Assembly (NCBI RefSeq): GCF_009910325.1
Contig: NZ_SUMG01000007.1
Coordinates: 62,001-126,000, forward strand
From: Isachenkonia alkalipeptolytica
Lineage (GTDB): Bacteria; Bacillota; Clostridia; Peptostreptococcales; T1SED10-28
Length of the DNA: 64,000 bases
Direction: 5' to 3'
Shown: in pieces, positions 50,306 through 58,257 of the stretch
Layout of the letters: each line of letters starts with the position of its first letter
How positions within the stretch are numbered: the first letter of the stretch is position 1
The notes under the pieces: generated by a model
What the model saw: only the letters and a program-made list of their open reading frames with translations
What the model was told of the DNA's origin: nothing
Databases searched by the model: none
Program-made: the position numbers and the translations under genes

Positions 50306-51277
50306 CTACACCGCTTTTTTTCGTTCGCTTTTTCTCCGGTACATGTTTCGGTCTGCCTTTTCCATCGCTTCCTCAATGCTTCCTACAGGATCCATTACGG
50401 TATGGGAGCCCAAGGAAATCCCGCAGTTTACACCCTTTTTTCCCAGGGAGGCGGCTTCCTTTTCAATGCGCGCCATTACGATTTCCACTTCCTTTTCCTG
50501 GGTTTTCGGCAACAGCATCACAAACTCATCCCCGCCTATTCGGCATACCAAATCTCCCTTGCGGCAATTGTTTTTTAGCACCCTGCCCACGACTCCTAAA
50601 ATCCAGTCTCCCCGTAGATGGCCATAGTTATCATTGATTTTTTTCAGATCATCGATATCCCCCACAATAATACTTAAGGGATAGTTTTCCTTTTCCAGAT
50701 ACTTAGGCACCTGTTCTTCGAAATATCCTCTATTATAAAGCCCCGTTAATACGTCTTTAAACCGAAGGCTCCTTAGGCGATTTTCCGTTCGTTTTCGCTC
50801 GGTGATATCCTGGCAGCTGATCACGGCTCCGGTGCTTTCTCCCTTTCCATCGTAGAGATGCTTTACTTGGGCGGAAAGATATACGTAGTAACCATCCTTA
50901 TGTAAAAAACGCCCTTCAATTTTTCGGTGATCTTCCCTGCCCTGCTGAAACCTTTTTAATACCGTATCTTTATCCTCCGGATGTATATAGTCTAAAATGG
51001 CTTTTCCCTTAATTTCCTGATCTCTGTAGCCCAAAAACCGGGTGATGGAGGGGGTGATATATTGAACCTTCCCCTTTTCATCCAGTATCAAAATCAAGTC
51101 CATTACATTTTCCGCAATGGTTTTCATCCAGCGAATCTCCTGATTCTCCTGTCCCCTTCGCAGATGATTTCGTTCAAACCTGTAGGCCAAAATAACGATA
51201 AACACCCCTGTCATAACAACGATCATAAACCACTGTAAATCCCGATTCCCTAAAGATACACTTACGATTTCCCCCAT
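50306..51277 (-). CDS. Membrane-anchored PAS-GGDEF diguanylate cyclase
   Basis: 323 residues: one N-terminal membrane helix (QWFMIVVMTGVFIVILAYRF), a PAS domain (about 45-155: AENVMDLILILDEKGKVQYITPS...GYRDQEIKG), then GGDEF (about 160-320) with DVLTGLYNRGYFEE and an intact active site RIGGDEFVMLLP. It makes c-di-GMP from GTP. There is no obvious inhibitory RxxD five residues before GGDEF. A c-di-GMP-responsive gene lies 3-4 kb away. Confidence 0.93.
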   Translation of the reverse strand: MGEIVSVSLGNRDLQWFMIVVMTGVFIVILAYRFERNHLRRGQENQEIRWMKTIAENVMDLILILDEKGKVQYITPSITRFLGYRDQEIKGKAILDYIHPEDKDTVLKRFQQGREDHRKIEGRFLHKDGYYVYLSAQVKHLYDGKGESTGAVISCQDITERKRTENRLRSLRFKDVLTGLYNRGYFEEQVPKYLEKENYPLSIIVGDIDDLKKINDNYGHLRGDWILGVVGRVLKNNCRKGDLVCRIGGDEFVMLLPKTQEKEVEIVMARIEKEAASLGKKGVNCGISLGSHTVMDPVGSIEEAMEKADRNMYRRKSERKKAV

Positions 51278-51426
51278 TGGTCTCCTCCTAACATAAACTT
51301 ATTTTTATGTCGAAATTCAAACCATCCCCCGGTTGTTTTGCTTTTTATTCCCTTAATAAAGTTTTATCAGTTGTTTATTACCGACTGTCAAACGCCTAGT
51401 GCAACTGTATACTGCAAACTGTATGC

Positions 51427-51480
51427 TGCCAGCCCTCTAATGCCAGCCCTCTAATGCCAGCCGCCTAATGCCAGCCGTCA
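51427..51480. repeat. 14-nt tandem array (4 copies)
   Basis: TGCCAGCCCTCTAA, four units, in the leader of the PAS-GGDEF gene. Confidence 0.92.
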
Positions 51481-51489
51481 TCCGTCTAT

Positions 51490-51605
51490 CATACTAGCCA
51501 AGAGGGCTCCCTTCTCAAACGTTAAAGCGTTTAGGCGGGAGTCTTCATTCCTGCCTTTACTCCTAGCGCCGTCCTCCTTTATAGAGTATAGGTCTAAAGT
51601 CACAT
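51490..51605 (-). promoter_or_regulatory. Structured leader of the PAS-GGDEF gene, class unknown
   Basis: Minus-strand GACTCCC...GGGAGCC encloses an AAACG...CGTTT hairpin, preceded by GGAGGACGGCGCTAGGAG. It is not followed by a T run. No known riboswitch class is recognised, including either c-di-GMP class. Confidence 0.35.
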
Positions 51606-51612
51606 TTTCTCT

Positions 51613-51641
51613 ATTATATCATAGGAAACTCCTAACAAGTA
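51613..51641 (-). promoter_or_regulatory. Promoter upstream of the PAS-GGDEF leader
   Basis: Minus-strand TACTTG (51636-51641), 17-nt spacer, TATAAT (51613-51618). The leader is about 330 nt. Confidence 0.6.
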
Positions 51642-51767
51642 GTGCTTCATCCTATTTTTTTGATTATTTTTCCCATTTCCCGGATCCCTTTCCCTAGGAC
51701 GGGTTCTAGGCAACGTATTGAGCGCCCTCTCCTTCAGAAAAAAATCTTATTTCGAAGACAGTATAAA

Positions 51768-51806
51768 AAAGAAAAGAGGACACGCTATTGATGCTCGTGT
51801 CCTCCT
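51768..51806 (-). terminator. Terminator downstream of the uracil permease
   Basis: Minus-strand GAGGACACG...CGTGTCCTC stem followed by TTTTCTTTTTT, about 310 nt after the permease stop. Confidence 0.85.
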
Positions 51807-51945
51807 GTTTTCGGTTTTCATTGTATTTCGTTTTGCCTATATATTGGTTTTCATTGCATTTCGTTTTTCATTGCATTTCAGTTTTTTATAGCATTTCAGT
51901 TTTTTATAGCATTTGGTTTTTTTATAGCATTTGGGTTTTCATCGG
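51799..51945. repeat. About 18-nt degenerate tandem array
   Basis: CATTTCAGTTTTTTATAG and relatives (CATTGCATTTCGTTTT), about six units between the terminator and the REP copies. Confidence 0.8.
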
Positions 51946-51996
51946 GACATAGTTTCTTCGTCCCTTAACTCCGTTTTTAGGGATTCCCAACTTAAA

Positions 51997-52102
51997 GATG
52001 ACAAAAAATCCGTCCCGCTGTCATACAAGATGACAAAAAATCCGTCCCGCTGTCATACAAGATGACAAAAAGTCCGTCCCGCTGTCATCTTCCCGCTGTC
52101 AT
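51997..52102 (-). repeat. Three head-to-tail REP-like copies at 32-nt pitch
   Basis: Copies at 51997-52025, 52029-52057 and 52061-52089, the first two with TGTCATA arms and AATCC instead of ACTCC, then a truncated copy (CCCGCTGTCATCC). Direct rather than inverted order, downstream of the uracil permease. Confidence 0.93.
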
Positions 52103-52113
52103 CCGGTGTCCGC

Positions 52114-53403
52114 TTACTCTGTGGCGCTGTTGGCGGTTGGGGCTTCCCCTCGGTTTAAGACGGCGTTTAAAGCGACGCCTAGGATGGCGGCCAGGCTCAG
52201 ACCGGTGATTTGCACCCCTTCGGTTACTGGGATGCCGATTACGATTCCCGTGTAGGTTTCAAGGTAGCTGGTTCCAAGGCCTAATAGTAGGATGCTGGCA
52301 ATGACCACAAGGTTTTTCTTTTGAAAGGCCACGTCTTTATTTTTCTTTAAGGTTTTTACTCCGACCAAGGCGATCATGCTGAAGAGCATCAGACTGATGC
52401 CTCCCATTACCGCTACAGGGATGGAGGTCAGTACGCCGCCGACTTTGGCTACAAATCCTAGAATGATGGCGAAGACTGCGGCGATTCGAAGCACCGCCGG
52501 GTCGTAGTTTTTGGTGATGGCCAATACGCCGGTGTTCTCACCATAGGTGGTGTTCGCCGGTCCGCCGATCATGCTTGCGAACAAGGTGGCGATGCCGTCT
52601 CCCAGTAAGGTCCGGTTCAGTCCCGGATCTTTGATGAAGTTCTTACCCACCACTTCTCCGTTGGTGGTGATGTCTCCGATGTGCTCCATAAATACCGCCA
52701 GTACCACCGGTGCGATAATCAGTATGGCGCCGATGTCAAACTTCGGTGCTCTGAAGTTGGGCATTTGTAAAAGACTTGCTTCCGTGATTACGGCGGTATC
52801 CACGGCGCCCCAGGCTAAGGCTACAATGTATCCTGTAGCTACGGCGATTAAAATCGATAATTGCTTGGAGAATCCTTTTCCGAACTTCGTTACCACCAAG
52901 GCGGTTCCTAAGGTCAGGGCCGCCAGGCTGAGGCCTGCGGAGGCCATATCGATGGCCACGGGAATTAAGCTCAGGCCGATGACAATGATCATCGGTCCCA
53001 CCACCTGGGCCGGTAGGTATTTTCGAATTCTTCCGATGCCGATTTTTTTAATCAGCAGGGACAGGATCACGTAAATGCCTCCCGCCACCATCAGCCCTCC
53101 CTGGGCATAGGCTAAATCTCCATAGGTGCTTGCCACATAAAGGATCACGGGGATGAAGGCGAAAGAAGACCCTAAAAAAACCGGTACCTTTCCCTTTGTT
53201 ACCAAATGAAATAACAAAGTTCCTGATCCAGCTGCGATAAGTGCTACTGACGGGTCAAATCCGGTAATCATGGGAACTAAAATCGTTGCTCCGAACATTG
53301 CAATTAAATGCTGCAGTCCTAAAATCACCCGTTTCATATTCTGTTGTATGGTGCTTTGCTCTTTTGATACTTCCATCTTTTTTGCTAACGTACTTTCTGA
53401 CAT
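52114..53403 (-). CDS. pyrP: Uracil permease (NCS2 family)
   Basis: 429 residues from ATG 53403, about fourteen hydrophobic segments. NCS2 landmarks: GLQHLIAMFGATILVPMITG, and FMEHIGDITTNGEVVGKNF with the substrate-binding Glu/His region, then GPANTTYGENTGVLAITK. The PyrR-type attenuator in the leader argues for uracil over xanthine. The ribosome site is part of the terminator stem. Confidence 0.92.
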   Translation of the reverse strand: MSESTLAKKMEVSKEQSTIQQNMKRVILGLQHLIAMFGATILVPMITGFDPSVALIAAGSGTLLFHLVTKGKVPVFLGSSFAFIPVILYVASTYGDLAYAQGGLMVAGGIYVILSLLIKKIGIGRIRKYLPAQVVGPMIIVIGLSLIPVAIDMASAGLSLAALTLGTALVVTKFGKGFSKQLSILIAVATGYIVALAWGAVDTAVITEASLLQMPNFRAPKFDIGAILIIAPVVLAVFMEHIGDITTNGEVVGKNFIKDPGLNRTLLGDGIATLFASMIGGPANTTYGENTGVLAITKNYDPAVLRIAAVFAIILGFVAKVGGVLTSIPVAVMGGISLMLFSMIALVGVKTLKKNKDVAFQKKNLVVIASILLLGLGTSYLETYTGIVIGIPVTEGVQITGLSLAAILGVALNAVLNRGEAPTANSATE

Positions 53404-53410
53404 AAAAAAA

Positions 53411-53488
53411 CCTCCTTTGTATGTTGTATACAAGGAGAAGTCCTGTTGCTCTTCTCCTTTTCCGGCCTCTCGGGACCGATTTAAAAGG
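53411..53488 (-). promoter_or_regulatory. PyrR-type transcription attenuator of pyrP
   Basis: The minus-strand PyrR-binding hairpin (53456-53488) has stem CCTTTT/AAAAGG, inner GG/CC and the consensus loop TCCCGAGAGG. It is followed by an alternative hairpin AAGGAGAAG/CTTCTCCTT and then CTCCTTGTAT/ATACAAAGGAG plus T run (53404-53437), which is a terminator that overlaps the ribosome site. UMP-bound PyrR would favour termination. Confidence 0.88.
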
Positions 53489-53594
53489 TGAACAAGATAT
53501 TCACTTTTTTACTTCTATTTATACTAACACAGAAAAAGACCCTGCACAACAAAAATTTTTCCGTCAGGATCTGCCGGAGAAAATTCGGCGCAAA

Positions 53595-53690
53595 GGCCCT
53601 GCGCCAAAAGCTCCCGCAGAAAAACACCCGCGGAAAAGCTCTCGCAGAAAAGCTCCCGCCAAAACCACCCGCGGAAAACCACCACACCAA
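53595..53690. repeat. 14-nt tandem array (about 6 copies)
   Basis: GCAGAAAAGCTCCC / GCGGAAAACCACCC-type units upstream of the uracil permease leader. Confidence 0.8.
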
Positions 53691-53859
53691 AGCCTGCGCT
53701 GCCTTCCTCCTGGAGACGCTCCCATGCAAAAAGCCCCCGGGGGTTTTCCGGAGGCCTCTGCTATGTCTTATTGCAATAAGGAGGCTTGGATCCAAAAGCC
53801 CTTTGCTAAGGGATGGATCCTCGCCCCAAAACACTATGTCGATTTTAGGGTGTTCATCA

Positions 53860-54056
53860 GGTGTTCAGTTTTCTGCAGGTGTTCAGTCTTCTGCAGGTGT
53901 TCAGTTTTCTACAGGTGTTCAGTCTTCTACAAGTGTTCAGTTTTCTGCAGGTGTTCAGTTTTCTACAGGTGTTCAGTTTTCTACAGGTGTTCAGTTTTCT
54001 ACAAGTGTTCAGTTTTCTGCAGGTGTTCAGTTTTCTACAGGTGTTCAGTTTTCTAT
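53860..54056. repeat. 18-nt tandem array (11 copies)
   Basis: GTGTTCAGTTTTCTACAG with G/A and T/C variants, about eleven near-perfect units. Open in several frames because 18 is a multiple of 3, but without coding features. A looser repeat (CGTTGTACTAAAACAATT...) follows to 54215. No gene in 53490-54223. Confidence 0.95.
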
Positions 54057-54223
54057 GAGTAAACAGGCTCGGTTGCCTTGGATTATCTTCATTATTATTA
54101 CCGTTGGATTATAATCGTTGTACTAAAACAATTAGACTATAACCGTTGGCGTAAAGCCGTTGTACTAATACCATTGTACTAAAACAATTGGAGTACAACC
54201 GATGCACCAATACAATTGCAGGC

Positions 54224-55504
54224 TTACAATCTATGGGTTACAGAAAAACCATCGGAACCTTTGATCATATCCACGGCTTGTCCCTGCTGTACATGGGAAG
54301 CGTCGTGGGTGGTGTCGATGATTACCCAGCGACCTTCATCGGCCAAATACACTTCGTTCCAGGCATGGTATACTTCTCCATTGCCCACGGCATCAGAGTA
54401 TCCCTTGACCATTCGGATGGGAATCCCCCGACTTCGAAGCATGGCTGCAAATAAGGATGCATAGTCGTAGCAAATTCCTTTTTGGTTCCGGAAGGTCTCA
54501 TTGATATCCGGCAAGTAAAAAGTGTTTAACTGATCCACTTTATCATGGTCGTAGGTTACGTTTTGCACCATATAATCATACACCGCCCGTACTTTCTCCC
54601 GATCGGAAGACTTGCCTGCGGTTAAACGGGCCGCTTCCTGAATTGCGGGATCCGAGGTGCTCCAGTTGATCTCCTGAATGGAGTTGAGGTATACGGCGTG
54701 CTTTTGTTGACTTTTCAGAGTTACTTCCTTACGGTGCAGTTCCCGGTAGCTGTTGCCCTCCGTATTTTCCATGATCCGCACCAGATAGGTTCCGTCTCCC
54801 CGTTCCAGGGGATACGTAGCGACGGCATCGGCGTTTTTTGTTCCGTCATGCAGATTGTAGGCCGACCGTTCTCCGCCTTTTTCAACCAGTACCCGCAGGC
54901 GCTTTTCAGAAGCCCCGGGATAAACCACGGTTACAGCCCCTTCATCATTATGATGGATCCCTACCCGGTCCACACTGTAGGAGGGGACGTTGGGAGATCT
55001 GGGCGGTGTTACGGCTACGGTTTCAATTTCCTCCGCCGCTTCGTCATTGCTCTCACTTTTGTTTTCTTCCTTGGTTTCAGACCCACTCAAATTTTTCGAT
55101 TCGGAAGAACTTGAGGCACTGTCCTCCGAAGAATCCTCGCCGGAGCCGTCAGCGGAAGTATCAGTTCCTTCAGCAACTTCACCTTCAGCGCTACCTGGGT
55201 CTTCCTTCCTTTCCTCTTGTTCTTTATCTGATTCACCATCTGATTTATTCTCTAATTGAGCCGCTTCATCTTCCCGACTTTCCTTTTCAGCCTTTGAATC
55301 GTTGATAATATGCCAATTCCCCTGGTCATCCTTCAACAGGGTTCTGTTATCAAAATGAGGAAGGCTTCGGATTTCATTGGCCCCTCGCTGGATTACTCCC
55401 TCCGGAGAATTTTCTTCTATTAATTCCTCTTCGCTGTTTGCAAACAGGAAAGAGGTGGTGGTCAGCAGTGCCCCTATGGTCATTATAATCAGTAATTTTT
55501 TCAA
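54224..55504 (-). CDS. Secreted transglutaminase-like protein under c-di-GMP riboswitch control
   Basis: 426 residues from TTG 55504 (AAAGGAGGAG upstream). Signal peptide KKLLIIMTIGALLTTTSFLFA, an acidic Ser/Glu-rich linker (about 70-165), a beta-rich middle domain, and a C-terminal transglutaminase-like domain with triad Cys in GICYDYASL, His in VYHAWNEVY and Asp in VIIDTTHD. Probably an extracellular peptidase, amidase or crosslinking enzyme; the substrate is unknown. Control by two c-di-GMP aptamers suggests a surface or biofilm role (inference). Confidence 0.85.
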   Translation of the reverse strand: MKKLLIIMTIGALLTTTSFLFANSEEELIEENSPEGVIQRGANEIRSLPHFDNRTLLKDDQGNWHIINDSKAEKESREDEAAQLENKSDGESDKEQEERKEDPGSAEGEVAEGTDTSADGSGEDSSEDSASSSSESKNLSGSETKEENKSESNDEAAEEIETVAVTPPRSPNVPSYSVDRVGIHHNDEGAVTVVYPGASEKRLRVLVEKGGERSAYNLHDGTKNADAVATYPLERGDGTYLVRIMENTEGNSYRELHRKEVTLKSQQKHAVYLNSIQEINWSTSDPAIQEAARLTAGKSSDREKVRAVYDYMVQNVTYDHDKVDQLNTFYLPDINETFRNQKGICYDYASLFAAMLRSRGIPIRMVKGYSDAVGNGEVYHAWNEVYLADEGRWVIIDTTHDASHVQQGQAVDMIKGSDGFSVTHRL

Positions 55505-55520
55505 AACCTACTCCTCCTTT

Positions 55521-55591
55521 GGTAGCTGGCTGCCTTCTCAGACCCTATAGCTTTGCGTCCCAATATTCCTATTGGTTTGCCTTTATCAGCG
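55521..55591 (-). promoter_or_regulatory. c-di-GMP-I (GEMM) riboswitch, gene-proximal copy
   Basis: Minus-strand GATAAAGGCAAACC, GGGACGCAAAGCTATAGGG and GGCAGCCAGCTACC match the GEMM-I core. The 3' end lies directly before AAAGGAGG of the transglutaminase gene, so control of ribosome access is plausible. Confidence 0.92.
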
Positions 55592-55633
55592 AAAAGTATT
55601 CGGGGTTTATCCCAACAAAAAAACCGGTCGTTC

Positions 55634-55702
55634 GGTAGCTGGCTGCCTCCTTAGGCCCTATAGCTTTGCGTCCCAAGATTTCCCTTGGTTTGCTTTTATC
55701 GT
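55634..55702 (-). promoter_or_regulatory. c-di-GMP-I (GEMM) riboswitch, distal copy
   Basis: Same landmarks: AAAAGCAAACC, GGGACGCAAAGCTATAGGG, CCTAAGG, GGCAGCCAGCTACC. A CCG/CGG mini-hairpin and seven T follow (about 55617-55633), possibly a terminator. A TATAAT sits upstream at 55768-55773 (minus). Confidence 0.92.
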
Positions 55703-55703
55703 G

Positions 55704-56159
55704 AACAGTTGCTCTTTTCACATATTAAATCAGCAAATAATTATTCTTCTTTATATTATGTAAATCGATTATATCATATTATCAGAAAAATGAAAGGGGG
55801 TTTTATGAATTCCTTTATCCCTTCAACTCTTCAAACCCTTGATAACCCAAATTTGTAGGTTTAATTGCCCAGTCGGTTGTATCCAAAACTCTGGGTATTC
55901 TTCCTGGAAAAGGGAACCTAATGATTTTCGATCCATGGGTTCCGGCGCCTTAAAAATCGGATTTCCCAATATCTGTTTTGATTCATTGTCAGAATTGAAG
56001 TATAATGTGTTTCAGCACACGAAGTATAGTATGTTTCAGCACACAAGGAAGAATATTGAAAAAAACCGACTTTCATAATTCTTATAACATCGGCAATCCT
56101 ATGAGCTTGGTAGGATTCCCCTTAAACAGCTCCGGTTTGAATCGAAAGGATGGTTTGCA
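55704..56159. other. Divergent intergenic region before the GGDEF gene
   Basis: Contains a two-copy 23-nt direct repeat (TATAATGTGTTTCAGCACAC, about 56000-56046) and AAAGGATGG before the GGDEF ATG. Nothing else recognised. Confidence 0.5.
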
Positions 56160-57341
56160 ATGGATTTATCTATCTATGAAAAAAAATGGACCCGACGGAT
56201 GCTCAACTATCTTTGGGTGGCGGTTACCATGGCGATTTTCTCTCCTGTTGTCAATATTTTCTTTACGGAATTTCAGCGTTCCTATTACCTGGTTTATCGA
56301 GTAGCCCTTCCCGCAGCGGTGACCCTTTCCATGATGCTCTTCGCCGAATTTCTGGTGGCAAAGCTTCCGAAATATAAGGACTATATTTTGATTTTACATA
56401 CCCTGCTGATCTCCATAAGCTTAATGCTGATTCACGATACCATTCCCATGGTCCTTTTAAGCCTTTTTCTAATGCCCATATTCATGGCCGCCATCACCTT
56501 TCACCGGCAAAAAATTACCTTTGCCCTGATCATCAGTTTATGCGCCTTCATCGCATTTTTGCTATGGTATCCTCCCTATGGGGACTTTACCCAAATTATG
56601 ATCATCAACTTTCTCTTTCTCATCTGCTCCGTGTATTATTTAAGCATTCAGATCACCGCCAAGGGAAAGGAAATTATTCAAAAGCTGGAGGCCTCCCTGG
56701 AAAATGAAAAGGATTTATTCATGAAAAATGTGGTCATGGAGAAAATGTCGAAGATTGATCTCCCCACGGATCTTTACAATCATAAGACCTTCCATGAATA
56801 CCTGCATCCCCTGTTGGAACAGCTGGAAAACCAGGAATTCCCTCTGTACCTGGCCCTTTTGGACCTGGACGATTTTAAATCCGTAAACGACACCTACGGC
56901 CATTCCACCGGGGACCGGGTGATCCAACAGACAGCAACCCTCATTAAAGAACACCTGGGCAGCGATGATTTCGGTGCCCGCTACGGCGGGGAAGAGTTCG
57001 GAATCATCTTCACCGACAAGGAGCCGGCGGAAGTCTACCAACTGTTGGAGAGCCTGCGGACTTCCATGGCCGATCACGGTTTTCCCGATATGGAGCATAC
57101 ATCCGTAACCCTCAGTGTGGGCCTTGCCGAGGCGGTCCCCGGCGAGGATAAAGACACCCTGTTTCAGCGGGCGGACCGGTACCTCTACGAGGCTAAACAG
57201 CAGGGGAAAAACCGGATTTCCACAGGGACTTCCACCGGGACTGCCGCCGGGACTTCCACCGAAACTTCAACCGATACTTCCGATGAAACTGCCGCCGAAA
57301 CTTCCGACACTACACCTTGTTCCGTAACATCAGCTCCTTAG
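56160..57341 (+). CDS. Membrane GGDEF diguanylate cyclase with repetitive tail
   Basis: 393 residues. Six hydrophobic segments (about 17-165, a 5TM/MASE-like module), a short coiled linker (QKLEASLENEKDLF), then GGDEF (about 190-350) with DLPTDLYNHKTFHEYL and active site RYGGEEFGIIF. The last 40 residues are a Thr/Ser/Ala/Glu tail (TSTGTAAGTSTETSTDTS) encoded by a 12-nt tandem array. Overlaps the convergent DUF523 gene by 32 nt. Confidence 0.92.
   Translation: MDLSIYEKKWTRRMLNYLWVAVTMAIFSPVVNIFFTEFQRSYYLVYRVALPAAVTLSMMLFAEFLVAKLPKYKDYILILHTLLISISLMLIHDTIPMVLLSLFLMPIFMAAITFHRQKITFALIISLCAFIAFLLWYPPYGDFTQIMIINFLFLICSVYYLSIQITAKGKEIIQKLEASLENEKDLFMKNVVMEKMSKIDLPTDLYNHKTFHEYLHPLLEQLENQEFPLYLALLDLDDFKSVNDTYGHSTGDRVIQQTATLIKEHLGSDDFGARYGGEEFGIIFTDKEPAEVYQLLESLRTSMADHGFPDMEHTSVTLSVGLAEAVPGEDKDTLFQRADRYLYEAKQQGKNRISTGTSTGTAAGTSTETSTDTSDETAAETSDTTPCSVTSAP
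57219..57312. repeat. In-frame 12-nt tandem array at the GGDEF gene end
   Basis: GGGACTTCCACC / GAAACTTCAACC / GAAACTGCCGCC, about seven units. The period keeps the reading frame and yields the Thr-rich tail. Confidence 0.85.
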
Positions 57342-58257
57342 GATGGGGGTTTAAGTACCGCTGTTTTTTCAAATAGGTCTTATCGTATTTGTTGATAAAA
57401 TGATTCAATAGCGTCATGGGCACAATCAGGGGTACCTGTTTCTCATGATACCGGTCCACCAAACCTAATACCTCTTGCTTTTCCCAGGCACTGATATCCT
57501 CTTTAAAGTATCCCAGAATATGATGCAGTACATTGGTGTTTTTCTTCACCGTAGCATGAAAGGTCAGAGCTTCCAGGAATAGCTCCTCGAATTTTGAAAA
57601 CAGCTCTTCCCTGGGAAGATCTCCCGCCTGGGCCGTAAGTTTTCCCAGACTTCGGTAATGCTCCACACTGTGGGCCATCAACAACAGTTTTTCCCGGGTA
57701 TGAAACTCCACTAAATCTCCTAGAGAGGGCTCCCCGGCTAAAAATTCCTTCCAACGATGATGGGCGAAAACCCGAACAATAAAGTTCTCCCGAAGATGGG
57801 GGTCGTTCAGTCTCCCTTCTTCCTCCACGGGAATGTTGGGGAAATGCTTCACAAAAGCTCCGGCAAAAAGACCGGACCCCTTTTTTTCCCCAACGCCCTT
57901 ATCATTGTAGACTTTTACCCGGTATAACCCGGAACTGGGAGAATCCTTTTTAAAGATAAAACCGTGAAGATTTTCCTCTTCCAGTTTTTCCAGTTTATTC
58001 TTCGTATATTCCAGCATACGCTCGGTATGGTCCATATGAGTTTTGTTGGTCACCAATCGGGGGTTTTCTACATCCCCAACCAGTCGCATGGCCTCCCGGG
58101 GCGTGGGCAGTCCGCACTCCACCTCGGGGCACACGGGAACATAATCAAAATACTCCCCTAACACGTCCCGTACAAATCGATCCAGCTTATGCTGTCCGTC
58201 GTATCGTACCTCCTGGCCAAGCAAACAGGTGCTTACTCCTACCTTAATTTGTGTCAT
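57310..58257 (-). CDS. DUF523-DUF1722 fusion protein (TudS-like plus YbgA-like)
   Basis: 315 residues from ATG 58257 (GGAGG 9 nt upstream). DUF523 (about 1-150): VSTCLLGQEVRYDG and VCPEVECGLPTPREAM carry three Cys in the spacing of TudS-type [4Fe-4S] thiouracil desulfidases. The later SPSSGLYRVK is also conserved. DUF1722 (about 185-305) follows. The start overlaps the mtnK stop by 14 nt, so they are cotranslated. A link to sulfur-containing nucleoside salvage is an inference. Confidence 0.85.
   Translation of the reverse strand: MTQIKVGVSTCLLGQEVRYDGQHKLDRFVRDVLGEYFDYVPVCPEVECGLPTPREAMRLVGDVENPRLVTNKTHMDHTERMLEYTKNKLEKLEEENLHGFIFKKDSPSSGLYRVKVYNDKGVGEKKGSGLFAGAFVKHFPNIPVEEEGRLNDPHLRENFIVRVFAHHRWKEFLAGEPSLGDLVEFHTREKLLLMAHSVEHYRSLGKLTAQAGDLPREELFSKFEELFLEALTFHATVKKNTNVLHHILGYFKEDISAWEKQEVLGLVDRYHEKQVPLIVPMTLLNHFINKYDKTYLKKQRYLNPHPKELMLRNKV

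Noticed and set aside
53421-54114. Open reading frames of 65-213 codons over the 18-nt array (CSVFCR or FSFLQV repeats)
   Set aside because: The unit is a multiple of 3 and lacks stops, so several frames stay open by chance. There is no ribosome site, and the translated peptides resemble no protein.
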